DNA of 64,000 nt from Streptomyces fradiae (GCF_041270065.1 NZ_CP065958.1:1798001-1862000), one strand, 5' to 3'. Counted from the stretch's first letter, positions 45,540 through 54,486 are shown. Notes: a model not told the origin generated them from the sequence alone. Program-made: numbers and translations.

Positions 45540-45625
45540 CGCCGCGCGCGCCCGGCGGATCGGGGCCCGGACAGGCTGCGGCGCCTGGTGCTGGTGGCCG
45601 CCCCCGGCCGCCAGGCCGAGGGGAC

Positions 45626-45649
45626 GGGGGCCTGGGGGCCTGGGGGCCT
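45626..45649. repeat. Three tandem copies of GGGGGCCT
   Basis: The 126-bp convergent gap between the MFS and TolB-like genes holds three perfect 8-bp units. No stem-loop terminator is obvious there. Such G-tracts may form unusual DNA structure or slip during replication. Confidence 0.6.
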
Positions 45650-45665
45650 GCGGGAAGCGGTCCGT

Positions 45666-46637
45666 TCACCGCGGCACCACCGGAGACGTGGCGCCCGCCG
45701 CCACCTCCCGTGGCGCGCCCGTGCCGTCGGCGGGCACGGTCCAGACGGCGCCGTCGTAGGCGTAGGAGAGCGTGTCGGGAGCGGTCCAGGCGGCCTGGTC
45801 GTCGATGGAGTGGGGCTCGGCGAGGGGGTGCGCGCGGCGGGTGGCCAGGTCGAGCACGTAGAGCCGCCAGGGGGCTCGCGGGTCGGTGGAGACCTTCTTC
45901 TTGTAGGCGACGCGGGTGCCGTCCGGGGAGAGCGAGGGGCACTCGACGTTCTCCTCGATCGCCCGGGCCGACCACTTCGCGAGGTCGCCCTCGACGAGGT
46001 AGGTACGGCCCCGGGTGCCGACGGTCGCGTAGAAGCGGTTGTCGTCGGCGGCGAAGCTGACGCCCCAGTAGTTGACGTCGGGCGCGTGGTAGCGGCGCCC
46101 GTCGAGGGTGAGCGGGATCTGCTCGATGCTCTTGATCAGATAGCCGGTGCGCAGATCGAGGATCGAGGTGCGGGTGGAGAAGGCGGAGGTGTTGTAGGAG
46201 TCACCGGTCGCGAACGTGGTCCAGGCGAGCACCTGGCCCGAGGCGGAGACCCGGGCCCGGTTGGGGATGCCGGGCAGGCTCATCCGCTTCTGCTCCCGCA
46301 GGCGCCGGTCGAGCACCAGGACGTACGAGCGGGCCGGCACCCCCGGGCGGCGCTGAAGGCACAGCGCGGTGGGCCCGGCGGCGTGGAAGCGGTCGCAGCG
46401 CGGCCCGAGGGCCAGCCGGCCGCCGGGCGCGGCCGGGTCCTGCCGGGCCACCCGCCCGGTCGCGGTGTCCCGGAACCAGAGCGCGCCCGGCGGCGCCCCG
46501 TCGAGCCCGAACCCGGCGTCGGCCGCCACGGCGGCGTTGTCGGGGCGGCCGGCGGCGGCCCGCACGGTGTACGCGGTCGCCCCGCCGGCCAGGATCAGGA
46601 AGCCGAGCACGAGGGCCCACAGACGGCGCCGGTTCAT
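45666..46637 (-). CDS. Membrane-anchored TolB-like beta-propeller protein
   Basis: A 323-residue protein with an N-terminal anchor or uncleaved signal (MNRRRLWALVLGFLILAGGA). The rest looks like WD40/TolB-type propeller blades: repeats such as GQVLAWTTFATGDSYNT, CPSLSPDGTRVAYKKKVS, WRLYVLDLATRRAHPL and YAYDGAVWTVPADGTGAP, the SPDGTRVAY blade motif being diagnostic. It probably faces the cell exterior. ATG at 46635-46637 overlaps the stop of the MFS gene upstream (ATGA), so the pair is co-translated. Its function with the transporter is unknown. Confidence 0.82.
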   Translation of the reverse strand: MNRRRLWALVLGFLILAGGATAYTVRAAAGRPDNAAVAADAGFGLDGAPPGALWFRDTATGRVARQDPAAPGGRLALGPRCDRFHAAGPTALCLQRRPGVPARSYVLVLDRRLREQKRMSLPGIPNRARVSASGQVLAWTTFATGDSYNTSAFSTRTSILDLRTGYLIKSIEQIPLTLDGRRYHAPDVNYWGVSFAADDNRFYATVGTRGRTYLVEGDLAKWSARAIEENVECPSLSPDGTRVAYKKKVSTDPRAPWRLYVLDLATRRAHPLAEPHSIDDQAAWTAPDTLSYAYDGAVWTVPADGTGAPREVAAGATSPVVPR

Positions 46638-47911
46638 GAGGGGTCCCTTCGAGGGGGTCGGGGCAGCAGGCGGCTCGCGCCGAGCAGCGCGGCGGTGAGC
46701 GCGGCGAGCGCCAGGAGCAGCGCGGGCCGCGGGCCCCAGAGGGTCCAGGCGGCGCCGAAGCCGGTGGCCGCGGCCACCTTGGCGAGCGCCTGCGCGGTCT
46801 GGACGAGCGCGAGACCGCTCGCCCGCCGCTCGGGCGGGAGCAGCGGGCCGGTGAGCGCCATCAGGACGCCGTCGGTGGCCGCGTAGAAGACCCCGAGGAG
46901 CACCGGGACGGCCACGAGGAGCAGCACGCCCGGCACCGGGGCCAGGAGCAGGCCGAGGGCGAGGAGCAGGGCCCCGTGCCCGTACAGGAAGGGGCGCCGG
47001 CGGCCGTGCCGGTCGGCGAGGCGGCCGGCCGGCACGGCGAGCAGCAGATACGCGGCGGAGGCGCCGAGCGGCAGGAACGGGAACCAGGTCGCGTCGAGTG
47101 CGGTGCGCTGCTGGAGCAGGAGGTAGAAGAACGCGTCGCCGACGGTGGCCGCGCCGAGCAGCGCGGCGGCGAGCGCGACCCGGCGCACGGCGGGCACCCG
47201 CAGCAGGGCCGGACCGTCGGGCCGCACCCGCACCCACACCCACACCCGCACCCGCCACGCGGTGCGTGCGTCGGCCCCGGACCCGCGGGGGCCGCCGGGC
47301 ACCAGGACCACGAGCAGCAGCACCCCGAGCAGCCCGACGCAGAAGCTGACGACGAAGACGGCGTCGTACGCGTCGGCCGTGACCCACAGGATCGCGAACG
47401 CGGCGAGCGGGCCGAGCAGCGCGCCGGTGGTGTCCATGGCGCGGTGCACGCCGAAGGCGCGGCCGAGGGCGTCGGGCGGGCTGTCGAGGGTGATGAGCGC
47501 GTCCCGGGGTGCGGTGCGGATGCCCTTGCCGAGCCGGTCGGCGGCGAGCGCGGCGCCGATCAGACCGGCCGCGCCGCCCGCGAGGAGCAGGCCGAGCCGG
47601 GAGCAGGCGGAGAGCGCGTAGCCGAGGCCGGCGACCCGTTTGTGCCGGCCGCCGCGGTCGGCGAGGTGCCCGCCGACCATCCGGACGAGGGCGGTGGCGC
47701 CGTTGAACAGCCCGTCCAGGAAGCCGAACTGGAGCGGGGTGAGACCGAGGCCGAGCACCAGGTAGAGCGGCAGGACCGCGGTGACCATCTCGGACGAGAC
47801 GTCGGTGACCAGACTGACCGTGCCGAGGGCGAGGACGGTGGCGGAGACGCGCCGCCGCGCCCCGGTGGGGGCGGGCGGCACGTCCCGGCGACCGGTGGTC
47901 GCGAGATACAT
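46634..47911 (-). CDS. MFS transporter coupled to TolB-like protein
   Basis: A 425-residue 12-helix major facilitator. Helix 1 begins VLALGTVSLVTDVSSEMVTA, the typical start of a subgroup of MFS proteins (VTDVSSEMV). The loop VGGHLADRGGRHKRVAGLGY and the second-half PAGRLADRHGRRRPFLYGH give both MFS A motifs. LGKGIRTAPRDALITLDSPP in helix 4-5 is also characteristic of this subgroup. The substrate is unknown. The ATG at 47911 lies 12 bp downstream of the metallophosphatase stop, so these three genes may share a transcript. Confidence 0.86.
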   Translation of the reverse strand: MYLATTGRRDVPPAPTGARRRVSATVLALGTVSLVTDVSSEMVTAVLPLYLVLGLGLTPLQFGFLDGLFNGATALVRMVGGHLADRGGRHKRVAGLGYALSACSRLGLLLAGGAAGLIGAALAADRLGKGIRTAPRDALITLDSPPDALGRAFGVHRAMDTTGALLGPLAAFAILWVTADAYDAVFVVSFCVGLLGVLLLVVLVPGGPRGSGADARTAWRVRVWVWVRVRPDGPALLRVPAVRRVALAAALLGAATVGDAFFYLLLQQRTALDATWFPFLPLGASAAYLLLAVPAGRLADRHGRRRPFLYGHGALLLALGLLLAPVPGVLLLVAVPVLLGVFYAATDGVLMALTGPLLPPERRASGLALVQTAQALAKVAAATGFGAAWTLWGPRPALLLALAALTAALLGASRLLPRPPRRDPS

Positions 47912-47923
47912 GGGCGGCGGCGA

Positions 47924-49315
47924 TCAGTGGCAGCGGTAGGTCGGGCCGGTGTCCTTGACCTGGCCGTCGGTGCCGACGTACTGCCAGGTGTAGGTGGTGT
48001 CGGTGAAGTCGAGCTTCAGGACGCCGTACGGACCACTGATCCGCTTCTGGCTGTTGGGCTGGACGGTCTCGATGGGGTACGGCTCGGCGCCGCCCATGCC
48101 GCCGACGATCTCGACGATGCCGTCGGCGGTGGCCCGGCCGTTCGGGTCCTGCGGCGCGAAGCGCTCGTAGTGGTGGTCGTGGCCGTTGAGGACGAGGTCG
48201 GCCTTGGCGTCGTAGAGGATCTGCCAGACCGGCTTGGAGACGGGGTCATTGCCGTGGCCGCCGGAGGAGTAGAGCGGGTGGTGGAAGTAGGCGGCGACAC
48301 AGCCCTTGGTGGTGCGGGCGAGGTCGTCCTTCAGCCACTGGATCTGGTCGGGGTCGTCGAAGGAGTTGGAGTCGAGGGCGACGAAGTGCCAGTTGCCCTG
48401 GTCGTAGCTGTAGTACGGCTCGCCCTGCGGGTAGGCGATGGCGCCGAAGTACGACTTGTAGCCGGCGAGCGGGCCGGCCGGGTCGTAGGTCTCGTGGTTG
48501 CCGGGCACGGGGCGGGTCTTGGCCTTGAAGGCGCCCCAGGTCTTGTCGTAGTAGTTCCGGTAGTCGGACAGGCGCGCGTCGTCGTACTGGTTGTCACCCA
48601 TCGTCAGATAGAAGGCCGGGTCGATCCGCTGGGCCTGCGCGGCGGTCTTCGGGTGGGCGCAGGAGCTGCTGGAGGCGGTGCACTGGGCGGCGATGTCGCC
48701 GGCCGCGACGACGGTGAAGGCGCCGGTGCCGGGCGGCTGGCTCGTGGGCGGCGGGGTCGTGGGCGGGGTGCTCGTCGGGGTGGTGCCGTCCGGGGTGCCG
48801 TACACCTCCGCCTCGTAGAGCGAGTAGCCGTACGAGGTGCCGCGGGCGGTGCCGTAGATCCGTAGATAGCGGCCCTTTCCAATCAGTCCGGTCCAGTCGT
48901 CGGTGCCGCCGTTGCCGGCGGTCTCGGTGGCGAGCCGGGTCCAGGTGGCGTTGTCGGCGGAGATCTCGACGCGGTAGGCCTTGGCGTAGGCGGCCTCCCA
49001 GACGAGCCTGACGCGCGAGACGGCGGACGGGGCGCCGAGGTCGACCTTGAGCCACTGCGGGTCGGAGCCCTCGGCGCTGGCCCACCGGGTGGTCCCGTCG
49101 CCGTCGAAGGCCTTGGCGGGTTCGTATCCGGTGTCCTCTATGGAGGACGCGGTCGCGGGCTTGCCGCGGGACAGCAGCGGATCGGCGGCGTCCGCGCGGC
49201 CGGTGGCGGCGAGCAGCAGCCCGCCGATCAGACACAGCGCCGCGGTGACGACGGTGAGGAGGAAGGCGGGGGACGGAGTGGTGCGGCGTGGTGGGGCGGA
49301 GGCGTACAGGCGCAT
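47924..49315 (-). CDS. Secreted metallophosphoesterase with discoidin (F5/8-type C) domain
   Basis: A 463-residue exported enzyme. A signal peptide or anchor spans residues about 18-44 (PAFLLTVVTAALCLIGGLLL). A discoidin-like carbohydrate-binding domain follows (LLSRGKPATASSIEDTGYEP to YGYSLYEAEVYGTPDG, about 47-177), then a Thr/Pro linker (TPTSTPPTTPPPTSQPPG). The calcineurin-like catalytic domain has all metal motifs: AAGDIA, MGDNQYDDA, GNHE, FHHPLYSS and NGHDHHYER. It is an acid-phosphatase-like enzyme, possibly scavenging phosphate from surface-bound substrates. ATG at 49313-49315 is used; an inverted repeat lies 216 bp upstream. Confidence 0.9.
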   Translation of the reverse strand: MRLYASAPPRRTTPSPAFLLTVVTAALCLIGGLLLAATGRADAADPLLSRGKPATASSIEDTGYEPAKAFDGDGTTRWASAEGSDPQWLKVDLGAPSAVSRVRLVWEAAYAKAYRVEISADNATWTRLATETAGNGGTDDWTGLIGKGRYLRIYGTARGTSYGYSLYEAEVYGTPDGTTPTSTPPTTPPPTSQPPGTGAFTVVAAGDIAAQCTASSSSCAHPKTAAQAQRIDPAFYLTMGDNQYDDARLSDYRNYYDKTWGAFKAKTRPVPGNHETYDPAGPLAGYKSYFGAIAYPQGEPYYSYDQGNWHFVALDSNSFDDPDQIQWLKDDLARTTKGCVAAYFHHPLYSSGGHGNDPVSKPVWQILYDAKADLVLNGHDHHYERFAPQDPNGRATADGIVEIVGGMGGAEPYPIETVQPNSQKRISGPYGVLKLDFTDTTYTWQYVGTDGQVKDTGPTYRCH

Positions 49316-49641
49316 ACCTGGAGCTCCCTTGCCTGGGGGGAGGGCGAGAGCTGGACTGCGGTGCGGACAGCGCGGTCCGGCCGCGTGGCGATGGGGCGCC
49401 ACGGGGCGTGCCGCGGTGCACGGCGGCCGGGTCAGAGCTCTCGCTGAGCGCGTCACGCCCGCTTCCCGAGGAGTCAGGGATCCGGGGAAGACGGGCGCCG
49501 CGCCAAGCCGCCGCCCGCGAGGTTAGCGGATAGGAAGGTTTCCTACCAGACCTGTGAATCACCTTCGGAGGGAGGGGAGTTCACGGGCCGCGGGACGAAC
49601 CACGCGTGGGCGGGCGGCGGCTGGCGGCGGGCGGAGGGGCC
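49316..49641. promoter_or_regulatory. 326-bp gap with palindrome TAGGAAggtTTCCTA
   Basis: No gene was found between the metallophosphatase start and the cupin stop. At 49531-49545 a perfect palindrome TAGGAA-GGT-TTCCTA stands out against the GC-rich background. It looks like an operator for a dimeric regulator of the metallophosphatase gene, which is the only start facing away from this gap. The regulator is unknown. Confidence 0.5.
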
Positions 49642-49998
49642 TCAGAGGGTGATGTGGTACGCCTTGCGCAGGGTCTCGTGCACGGTCCAGGTGGTGCGGT
49701 CGCCCTCGCGCAGCACGCACGCGTCGCCGGGGCCGATCTCCAGCGTCGCGCCGCCCTCGACCGCGACCGTGGCGCGGCCGCTGACGACGACGAAGAGCTC
49801 GTTCGCCTCGGTGTCGGTGACCACGCCGGGGGTGATCTGCCAGATGCCGCGGAGCTGCTTGCCGTCGGCGGACTCCCACAGGACCTTGCCGGTCACCTCG
49901 GGGGTGCCGGAGACGATCTGACCGGGGTCGAGCGGCTCGGGCTCGAGCTCGGCGTCGGGGATGTGGACGGCGAAGGAAGGCTGCGCATGAGTGGTCAT
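49642..49998 (-). CDS. Cupin-domain protein
   Basis: A 118-residue single-domain cupin. The two-motif barrel is visible: GIWQITPGVVTDTEANELFV followed by VVSGRATVAVEGGATLEIGP and GDACVLREGDRTTWTVHETL. The usual metal-binding histidines of cupin motif 1 (GxxxxxHxHxxxxE) are replaced by Thr/Asn here (TDTEANE), so catalytic metal binding is doubtful, as in the DUF861/ethanolamine-utilisation-like cupins. ATG at 49996-49998 (MTTHAQPSFAVH). Role unknown; it stands alone. Confidence 0.85.
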   Translation of the reverse strand: MTTHAQPSFAVHIPDAELEPEPLDPGQIVSGTPEVTGKVLWESADGKQLRGIWQITPGVVTDTEANELFVVVSGRATVAVEGGATLEIGPGDACVLREGDRTTWTVHETLRKAYHITL

Positions 49999-50469
49999 GG
50001 GCGGTGACTGTAGCGGGGCCCGAACGCCGTTCCACCCCCGGGAGTTCCTGGAATTCGACCCTCCGTTTCCCGCTCCGACCAGGCACTTCGCCAACCCGTT
50101 CGACACGACGGAATCCGTACGGGGGGCTTGCGCGGCTCCCGTGCGCCAAGGGGCGTCCCGGGGGTGGGCGACGGGGCCGGCGGGCACCGATTCCGTAGTC
50201 GTACGCAAGCCGTACACACGCGCGCGTGGAGTGCTGCGCGAAGGAACGTACGAACGGGCGTGCGGGTGAAGGGCGCCGAAAACCGGCCGCCGGACGGGCG
50301 GCGCCCACGGGCATCACCGCTGGTCCGGGACGGCGCCTTTGGTGGGGCCAATGTTGGTCCGGGGGATCACGCCGCGCCCCCTGGCAGTGCGGTGGCGAGG
50401 ACGGCACACTCCCCGAGAGCCACTCCCCCACAACCCCACAACTCCCCCCACTCCGGACAGGAGAGTGCG
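49999..50469. other. 471-bp divergent noncoding region
   Basis: No convincing gene on either strand. It should contain divergent promoters for the cupin and the papain-like protein. Visible dyads are GGGCGCC/GGCGCCC (50271-50277 and 50300-50306) and a GG.CCAATGTTGG.CC element (50345-50360). The start codon at 50470 is preceded by a AGGAGAG ribosome site. Confidence 0.5.
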
Positions 50470-51366
50470 ATGTCGGCCACCCCCACCCTTCTCCGCGCCG
50501 CCGTCCTCGGCGCGGCGGCCCTGCTGACCGCCGCCACCACCGCCCCCACCGCCACGGCTGCCACGGCCGCCGCGCCCGATCCCGGCGCCGACTACAAGGC
50601 CGCCCACGACACCCTGGGGCCGCAGCACCTGACGCCGGCCCAGTACCGGCTCGCCGTGGTCAAGCAGGCCGCGGCGGCGAGATCGTACGAGGAGGCGCAC
50701 GCCCTCGGCACCACGGGCGCCATGGGCCCCCTGAGCACCACCGGCACCGCGGACACGACGGGCGCCACGAGCGCGCTCGCCGGGTACAAGCTGTCCGGCG
50801 GAATCCACCAGTCGCAGCAGACCTCCTACTGGTGCGGCCCGGCCGCCCTGGTCATCACCCAGTCCGCGCACGACGAGGTCGGCGGACGCTCGCAGCGGGA
50901 CGCGGCGACCCTGCTGAAGACCACCACGGCCGGCACCGCCTGGTACGGGATCGACATCAACGTGCCCGATCCCACCGGCTACCCGATGGTCGACGCGCTG
51001 AACTACCGGCTGCCCGGCGCCGGTTACGTGCCCAACGCCCTGCCCTACACCCCCACCGCGGCGGACAAGACCGCCTTCAAGCAGCACATCACCCACAACA
51101 CCGACAACGACTACGCCATCGCGGGCAACGCCTGGGAGGTGCCCGGCGGGCCGCACCTGGTGGGGCACCCCAACATCGAGATCTTCCACTGGGTCGCGAT
51201 CGACGGCTACAACACGGACACCGCCGCCGGCCAGGTCAACTACCTCGATCCGGTCGGCGGGGTGAGCACGAGCGTCATCTCCTGGGCGGGGCCGGTGCCC
51301 AAGTCCGCGCACATCTCCTCCGACACCCTGACCACGATCATGGGCGGCCGTGGCTACGTCTGGTAG
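50470..51366 (+). CDS. Secreted C39-like papain-fold protein
   Basis: A 298-residue exported protein. The signal peptide (TLLRAAVLGAAALLTAATTA) is cleaved near residue 35. A prodomain-like segment (ADYKAAHDTLGPQHLTPAQY) precedes the catalytic domain, which resembles the C39-like peptidase group: SQQTSYWCGPAALVITQSAH with the nucleophile Cys, EIFHWVAIDGYNTDTAAG with the His, and QVNYLDPVGG with the Asp. It is probably a secreted cysteine peptidase of unknown substrate. Its 3' end overlaps the following lipoprotein gene by 17 bp, so the two are translated together. Confidence 0.82.
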   Translation: MSATPTLLRAAVLGAAALLTAATTAPTATAATAAAPDPGADYKAAHDTLGPQHLTPAQYRLAVVKQAAAARSYEEAHALGTTGAMGPLSTTGTADTTGATSALAGYKLSGGIHQSQQTSYWCGPAALVITQSAHDEVGGRSQRDAATLLKTTTAGTAWYGIDINVPDPTGYPMVDALNYRLPGAGYVPNALPYTPTAADKTAFKQHITHNTDNDYAIAGNAWEVPGGPHLVGHPNIEIFHWVAIDGYNTDTAAGQVNYLDPVGGVSTSVISWAGPVPKSAHISSDTLTTIMGGRGYVW

Positions 51367-52555
51367 CGCCCGGCTCCCGGCCCTGCCCCCGGCCCTGCTC
51401 CTGGCGGGCGCCCTCCTCGCGGGGTGCTCGCCGGGCGGCGGGGCCCCGCCGGGCCCGGCGAGCTCCGCGCCGACACGGGCCGCCGCCGTGCGGACGGTCC
51501 CGGCCTGCGAGGTGCCGCTGCCGGACGCCTGGGAGCGGGCCTTCGCGGCCGGCGAGTACCGGCCGCCCGCCGGGCAGCGCGCGGTCCTCACGGACACCGG
51601 CCCCGGCTGGACGGCGCTCCAGCTCACCGGGAACGGCAGCGGAGGCGGCGACAGCGGCGGGCGGCGGGCCGTGCTCGTACGGGGCGACGGGACCGGGCCC
51701 CGGACCCTGCTGCGGTTCGCCGACCCCGTCGAGCACCAGCTGCTCGCCGCCGACTTCGACGGACGGCGGTGGGCCGCGTTCGCCGTCCTGGAGGGCCGGA
51801 CCCTCGACAGCCCGTGGAGCCTGTACGTGTGGGACGCGGTCACCGGCACGGCCCGGCGCCTGGCCCGCGCCGACCGGCCGGGCCCGCTCCCCCGCCCGGT
51901 GGTCCGCGACGGCACCGTCGTGTGGGCGCAGGGCACGGGCACGGGCCGGGCCACGGTGTTCGCCGCCCCGGCCGCCGACGGTGGCGGTGGCGGCGGGCAC
52001 GCGCGCGCGTGGCGCACGGCCGTCCTGGACACGCCGTTCGCGGCGGGCGGCCTGCTGGTGTGGCGGGAGTCGGCGGGAGGGCACACCCGGCCGGTGGCGG
52101 TCGCCCTGAAGGACGGGCGTCCGGCCGCGCTGCCCGCGCCGATCGCCGCCCTCCGCGACATCCGCGCCCTCGCCTCGGACGGCACCACCTGGGCGTGGGT
52201 CGAGGGCGAGACGGCTCCCCGGCTGATGGTCTGGCGCCCCGGCGAGGCCCGGCCCTTCGCCGCCGTGACCGCCTCCCCGGCCGCGGACGGCATGGACCAG
52301 CTGCGGATCGCCGGGCGCCTCGTCACCTGGCGCACGCCGGAGACCTCGTACGCCCTCGACCTCGGACGCCCGGGCCGCCCTGCCTCCGGCTCCGGCTCGT
52401 ACGCGCGGATCACGCCCCCGTACGGCTACGCCGCGGCCTCCGGGAACGCGCTGGCCCTCGCGTACAGCGTCGGCAACGCCAAGACCGCCGGCGCCCGCCC
52501 GGTGATCCGGGTGGTGGACGCGGCCCGGCTGCCCGGCCTGCCGGGCTGTGGCTGA
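51350..52555 (+). CDS. Lipoprotein with beta-propeller-like repeats
   Basis: A 401-residue putative lipoprotein: residues 10-27 form a short signal (LPALPPALLLAGALLAGCSP) with the lipobox LAGC at about 23-26. The mature part has alternating Trp/Ala strands such as LLAADFDGRRWAAFAVLEGR, SPWSLYVWDAVTGTARRLAR, VVRDGTVVWAQGTGTGRATV and SDGTTWAWVEGETAPRLMVW, suggesting propeller blades. GTG at 51350 lies inside the preceding gene, in a different frame, 17 bp before its stop. It may act as surface partner or inhibitor of the C39-like protein; this is inference. Confidence 0.75.
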   Translation: MATSGSARLPALPPALLLAGALLAGCSPGGGAPPGPASSAPTRAAAVRTVPACEVPLPDAWERAFAAGEYRPPAGQRAVLTDTGPGWTALQLTGNGSGGGDSGGRRAVLVRGDGTGPRTLLRFADPVEHQLLAADFDGRRWAAFAVLEGRTLDSPWSLYVWDAVTGTARRLARADRPGPLPRPVVRDGTVVWAQGTGTGRATVFAAPAADGGGGGGHARAWRTAVLDTPFAAGGLLVWRESAGGHTRPVAVALKDGRPAALPAPIAALRDIRALASDGTTWAWVEGETAPRLMVWRPGEARPFAAVTASPAADGMDQLRIAGRLVTWRTPETSYALDLGRPGRPASGSGSYARITPPYGYAAASGNALALAYSVGNAKTAGARPVIRVVDAARLPGLPGCG

Positions 52556-52645
52556 GGAGCCTTGTGGCCGAGGAGCCTTGTGGCTGATGTTCGCCATGTT
52601 CTGCGGTGAGGTTTGCGGGGCGGGTGGCCGCGCCAGAGATCCAGC

Positions 52646-53566
52646 ATGTCCACCATGTCCACACAGGTGTCCGAAGAAGTACGGGAGGCGCTCCACGCGG
52701 GGCGCCCGGTCGTCGCGCTCGAATCGACGATCATCGCCCACGGCCTGCCGCGCCCGCGCAACCTGGCCGTGGCCGAGGAACTGGAGGCACTGGTCCGGGA
52801 GGGCGGGGCGGTGCCCGCGACGATCGCGGTGCTCGACGGGGTGGCCCGGATCGGCCTCGACGCCCCCGCGCTCACCCGGATCGCCGAGGACCCGTCGGTG
52901 CGCAAGCTCGGCCATCGCGACCTGGCACCCGCGCTCGCGAGCGGGGCCTCGGGCGCGACGACCGTGTCGGCGACGGCCTGGCTCGCCGAGTCCGCGGGTA
53001 TACGGGTGTTCGCGACCGGCGGCCTCGGCGGCGTGCACCGGGAGTGGACCGAGACCCAGGACGAGTCGGCGGACCTGCGGCTGCTCGCCGAGGTCGGCGT
53101 CACGGTGGTGTGCGCGGGCGTGAAGTCGATCCTCGACGTGCCGGCGACCCTGCAGCGCCTGGAGACGCTTGGCGTGACCGTGCTCGGTTACGGCACGGAG
53201 ATGTTCCCCGGCTTCTACCTCGCCTCCTCCGGCGAGCGGGTCGACTGGACCGTGCGGACCCCGGCGGCGACGGCGCGCGTGATGCGCGCGCGGGACGAGC
53301 TGGGCGGGCCGCGCGGGGCGCTTGTCGTCGGCAACCCCGTACCGGCCGCGGAGCAGTTGGACCCGGCCCTGCACGACCGGGTGCTCGCGGCCGGGCTCGC
53401 GGCGGCGCGGGAGAAGGGGATCACGGGGCAGGCGGTGACGCCGTTCCTGCTGGAGTATCTGACGGTGCACACGGAGGGCGCGTCCCTGGAGGCGAACCTG
53501 GCAGCGGTACGGGGCAATGTGGCGCTCGCCGCCCGGATCGCCGCCGCGTACCGCGACCAGCTGTGA
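52646..53566 (+). CDS. psuG: Pseudouridine-5'-phosphate glycosidase
   Basis: Splits pseudouridine 5'-phosphate to uracil and ribose 5-phosphate. The 306-residue protein has the PsuG family core: ALESTIIAHGLPRPRNLAVA near the N-terminus, GHRDLAPALASGASGATTVS near residue 92, RVFATGGLGGVHREWTETQD near 122, the catalytic-lysine region VCAGVKSILDVPATL near 155, and GNPVPAAEQLDPALHDRV later. Two ATGs (52646, 52655) are plausible starts. Its stop overlaps the GTG of the PfkB-family kinase gene, the expected PsuK partner. Confidence 0.93.
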   Translation: MSTMSTQVSEEVREALHAGRPVVALESTIIAHGLPRPRNLAVAEELEALVREGGAVPATIAVLDGVARIGLDAPALTRIAEDPSVRKLGHRDLAPALASGASGATTVSATAWLAESAGIRVFATGGLGGVHREWTETQDESADLRLLAEVGVTVVCAGVKSILDVPATLQRLETLGVTVLGYGTEMFPGFYLASSGERVDWTVRTPAATARVMRARDELGGPRGALVVGNPVPAAEQLDPALHDRVLAAGLAAAREKGITGQAVTPFLLEYLTVHTEGASLEANLAAVRGNVALAARIAAAYRDQL

Positions 53567-54486
53567 CCGGGGCCGGGGGCGGCTCTGGCGGGCTCCTGGT
53601 GGTCGGGGACGTCGTCACGGACGTGGTCGCCCGGCACGACGCCCCGCTCGCGGCGGCGACCGACACGGCGGCCCGGATCCGCACGCTGCCCGGCGGCGCG
53701 GGGGCGAATGTGGCGTGCTGGGCGGCGCGTTCGGGCTGCGCCGACGTGCGCCTCCTGGCCCGGGTCGGCACCGACTCCGCCTCCTGGCACGACCGGGCGC
53801 TGCGCCGCGCGGGCGTCCAACCGCTCCTTGTGACGGACCCGGAGGCGCCGACGGCGACCGTGATCGCGCTGGTCGGCGCGGACGCGGAGCGCACTTTCCT
53901 GACGGACAGCGGGGCGGCGCTGCGGCTGGCGCCCGGCGACTGGGCGCCGGCGCTGCTCGACGGGGTCGGCCGGGTGCATCTGTCGGGCTACCTCTTCTTC
54001 GCCGAACCCAGCCGCGCGACGGCGGTCCGGGTGCTCCGGGACGCGCGGGCGGCGGGCCTCCCGGTGAGTGTGGACCCCGCCTCGGCCGGTTTCCTCGCCG
54101 CCCTCGGCGCCGAGGCCTTCCTCGCCGCGACGGCGGGCGCCGCCTGCCTGCTGCCCAACGCCGACGAGGCCCGCTTCCTGACCGGCCGCCCGGACCCGGC
54201 CGAGGCTGCGGCGGCCCTCAGCCGCCACTACCCCCTGGTCGCCGTCACCCTCGGCCCCCACGGCGCCGTCCTCGCCGCCGACGGCCACATCACCGCCCAC
54301 GTCCCGGCCCCACCCGCCACCCCCGTCGACACCACCGGCGCCGGCGACGCCTTCACCGGCGCCTTCCTCACCGCCCTCCACACCGGCGCCTCCCCCACGG
54401 AAGCGGCCACGGCGGGCTGCACGGCCGGCGCCCTCGCGGTAGCGGCGGTCGGCGCCCGCCCCGACGGAGATACGGTCACCGGATGA
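53563..54486 (+). CDS. PfkB-family kinase, probable pseudouridine kinase
   Basis: A 307-residue ribokinase-fold kinase. The signatures are GGAGANVACWAARSGCADVR (first) and VDTTGAGDAFTGAFLTALHT (second), the latter with the catalytic Asp. Overlap of its GTG (53563) with the psuG stop, and the known pairing of PsuG with a PfkB kinase (PsuK), make pseudouridine the likely substrate. Sequence alone does not separate it from other nucleoside or sugar kinases. Its stop overlaps the start of the next gene by four bases. Confidence 0.88.
   Translation: MTGAGGGSGGLLVVGDVVTDVVARHDAPLAAATDTAARIRTLPGGAGANVACWAARSGCADVRLLARVGTDSASWHDRALRRAGVQPLLVTDPEAPTATVIALVGADAERTFLTDSGAALRLAPGDWAPALLDGVGRVHLSGYLFFAEPSRATAVRVLRDARAAGLPVSVDPASAGFLAALGAEAFLAATAGAACLLPNADEARFLTGRPDPAEAAAALSRHYPLVAVTLGPHGAVLAADGHITAHVPAPPATPVDTTGAGDAFTGAFLTALHTGASPTEAATAGCTAGALAVAAVGARPDGDTVTG

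Noticed and set aside
50271..50306. GGGCGCC/GGCGCCC dyad as a terminator
   Set aside because: Both flanking genes point away from it, so no transcript is expected to end there; it was noted only as a dyad in the gap.
50226..52109. A 627-codon + strand frame over the papain-like and lipoprotein genes
   Set aside because: It is out of phase with both proteins and is a run of Arg/Pro/Gly residues typical of GC-rich shadow frames.
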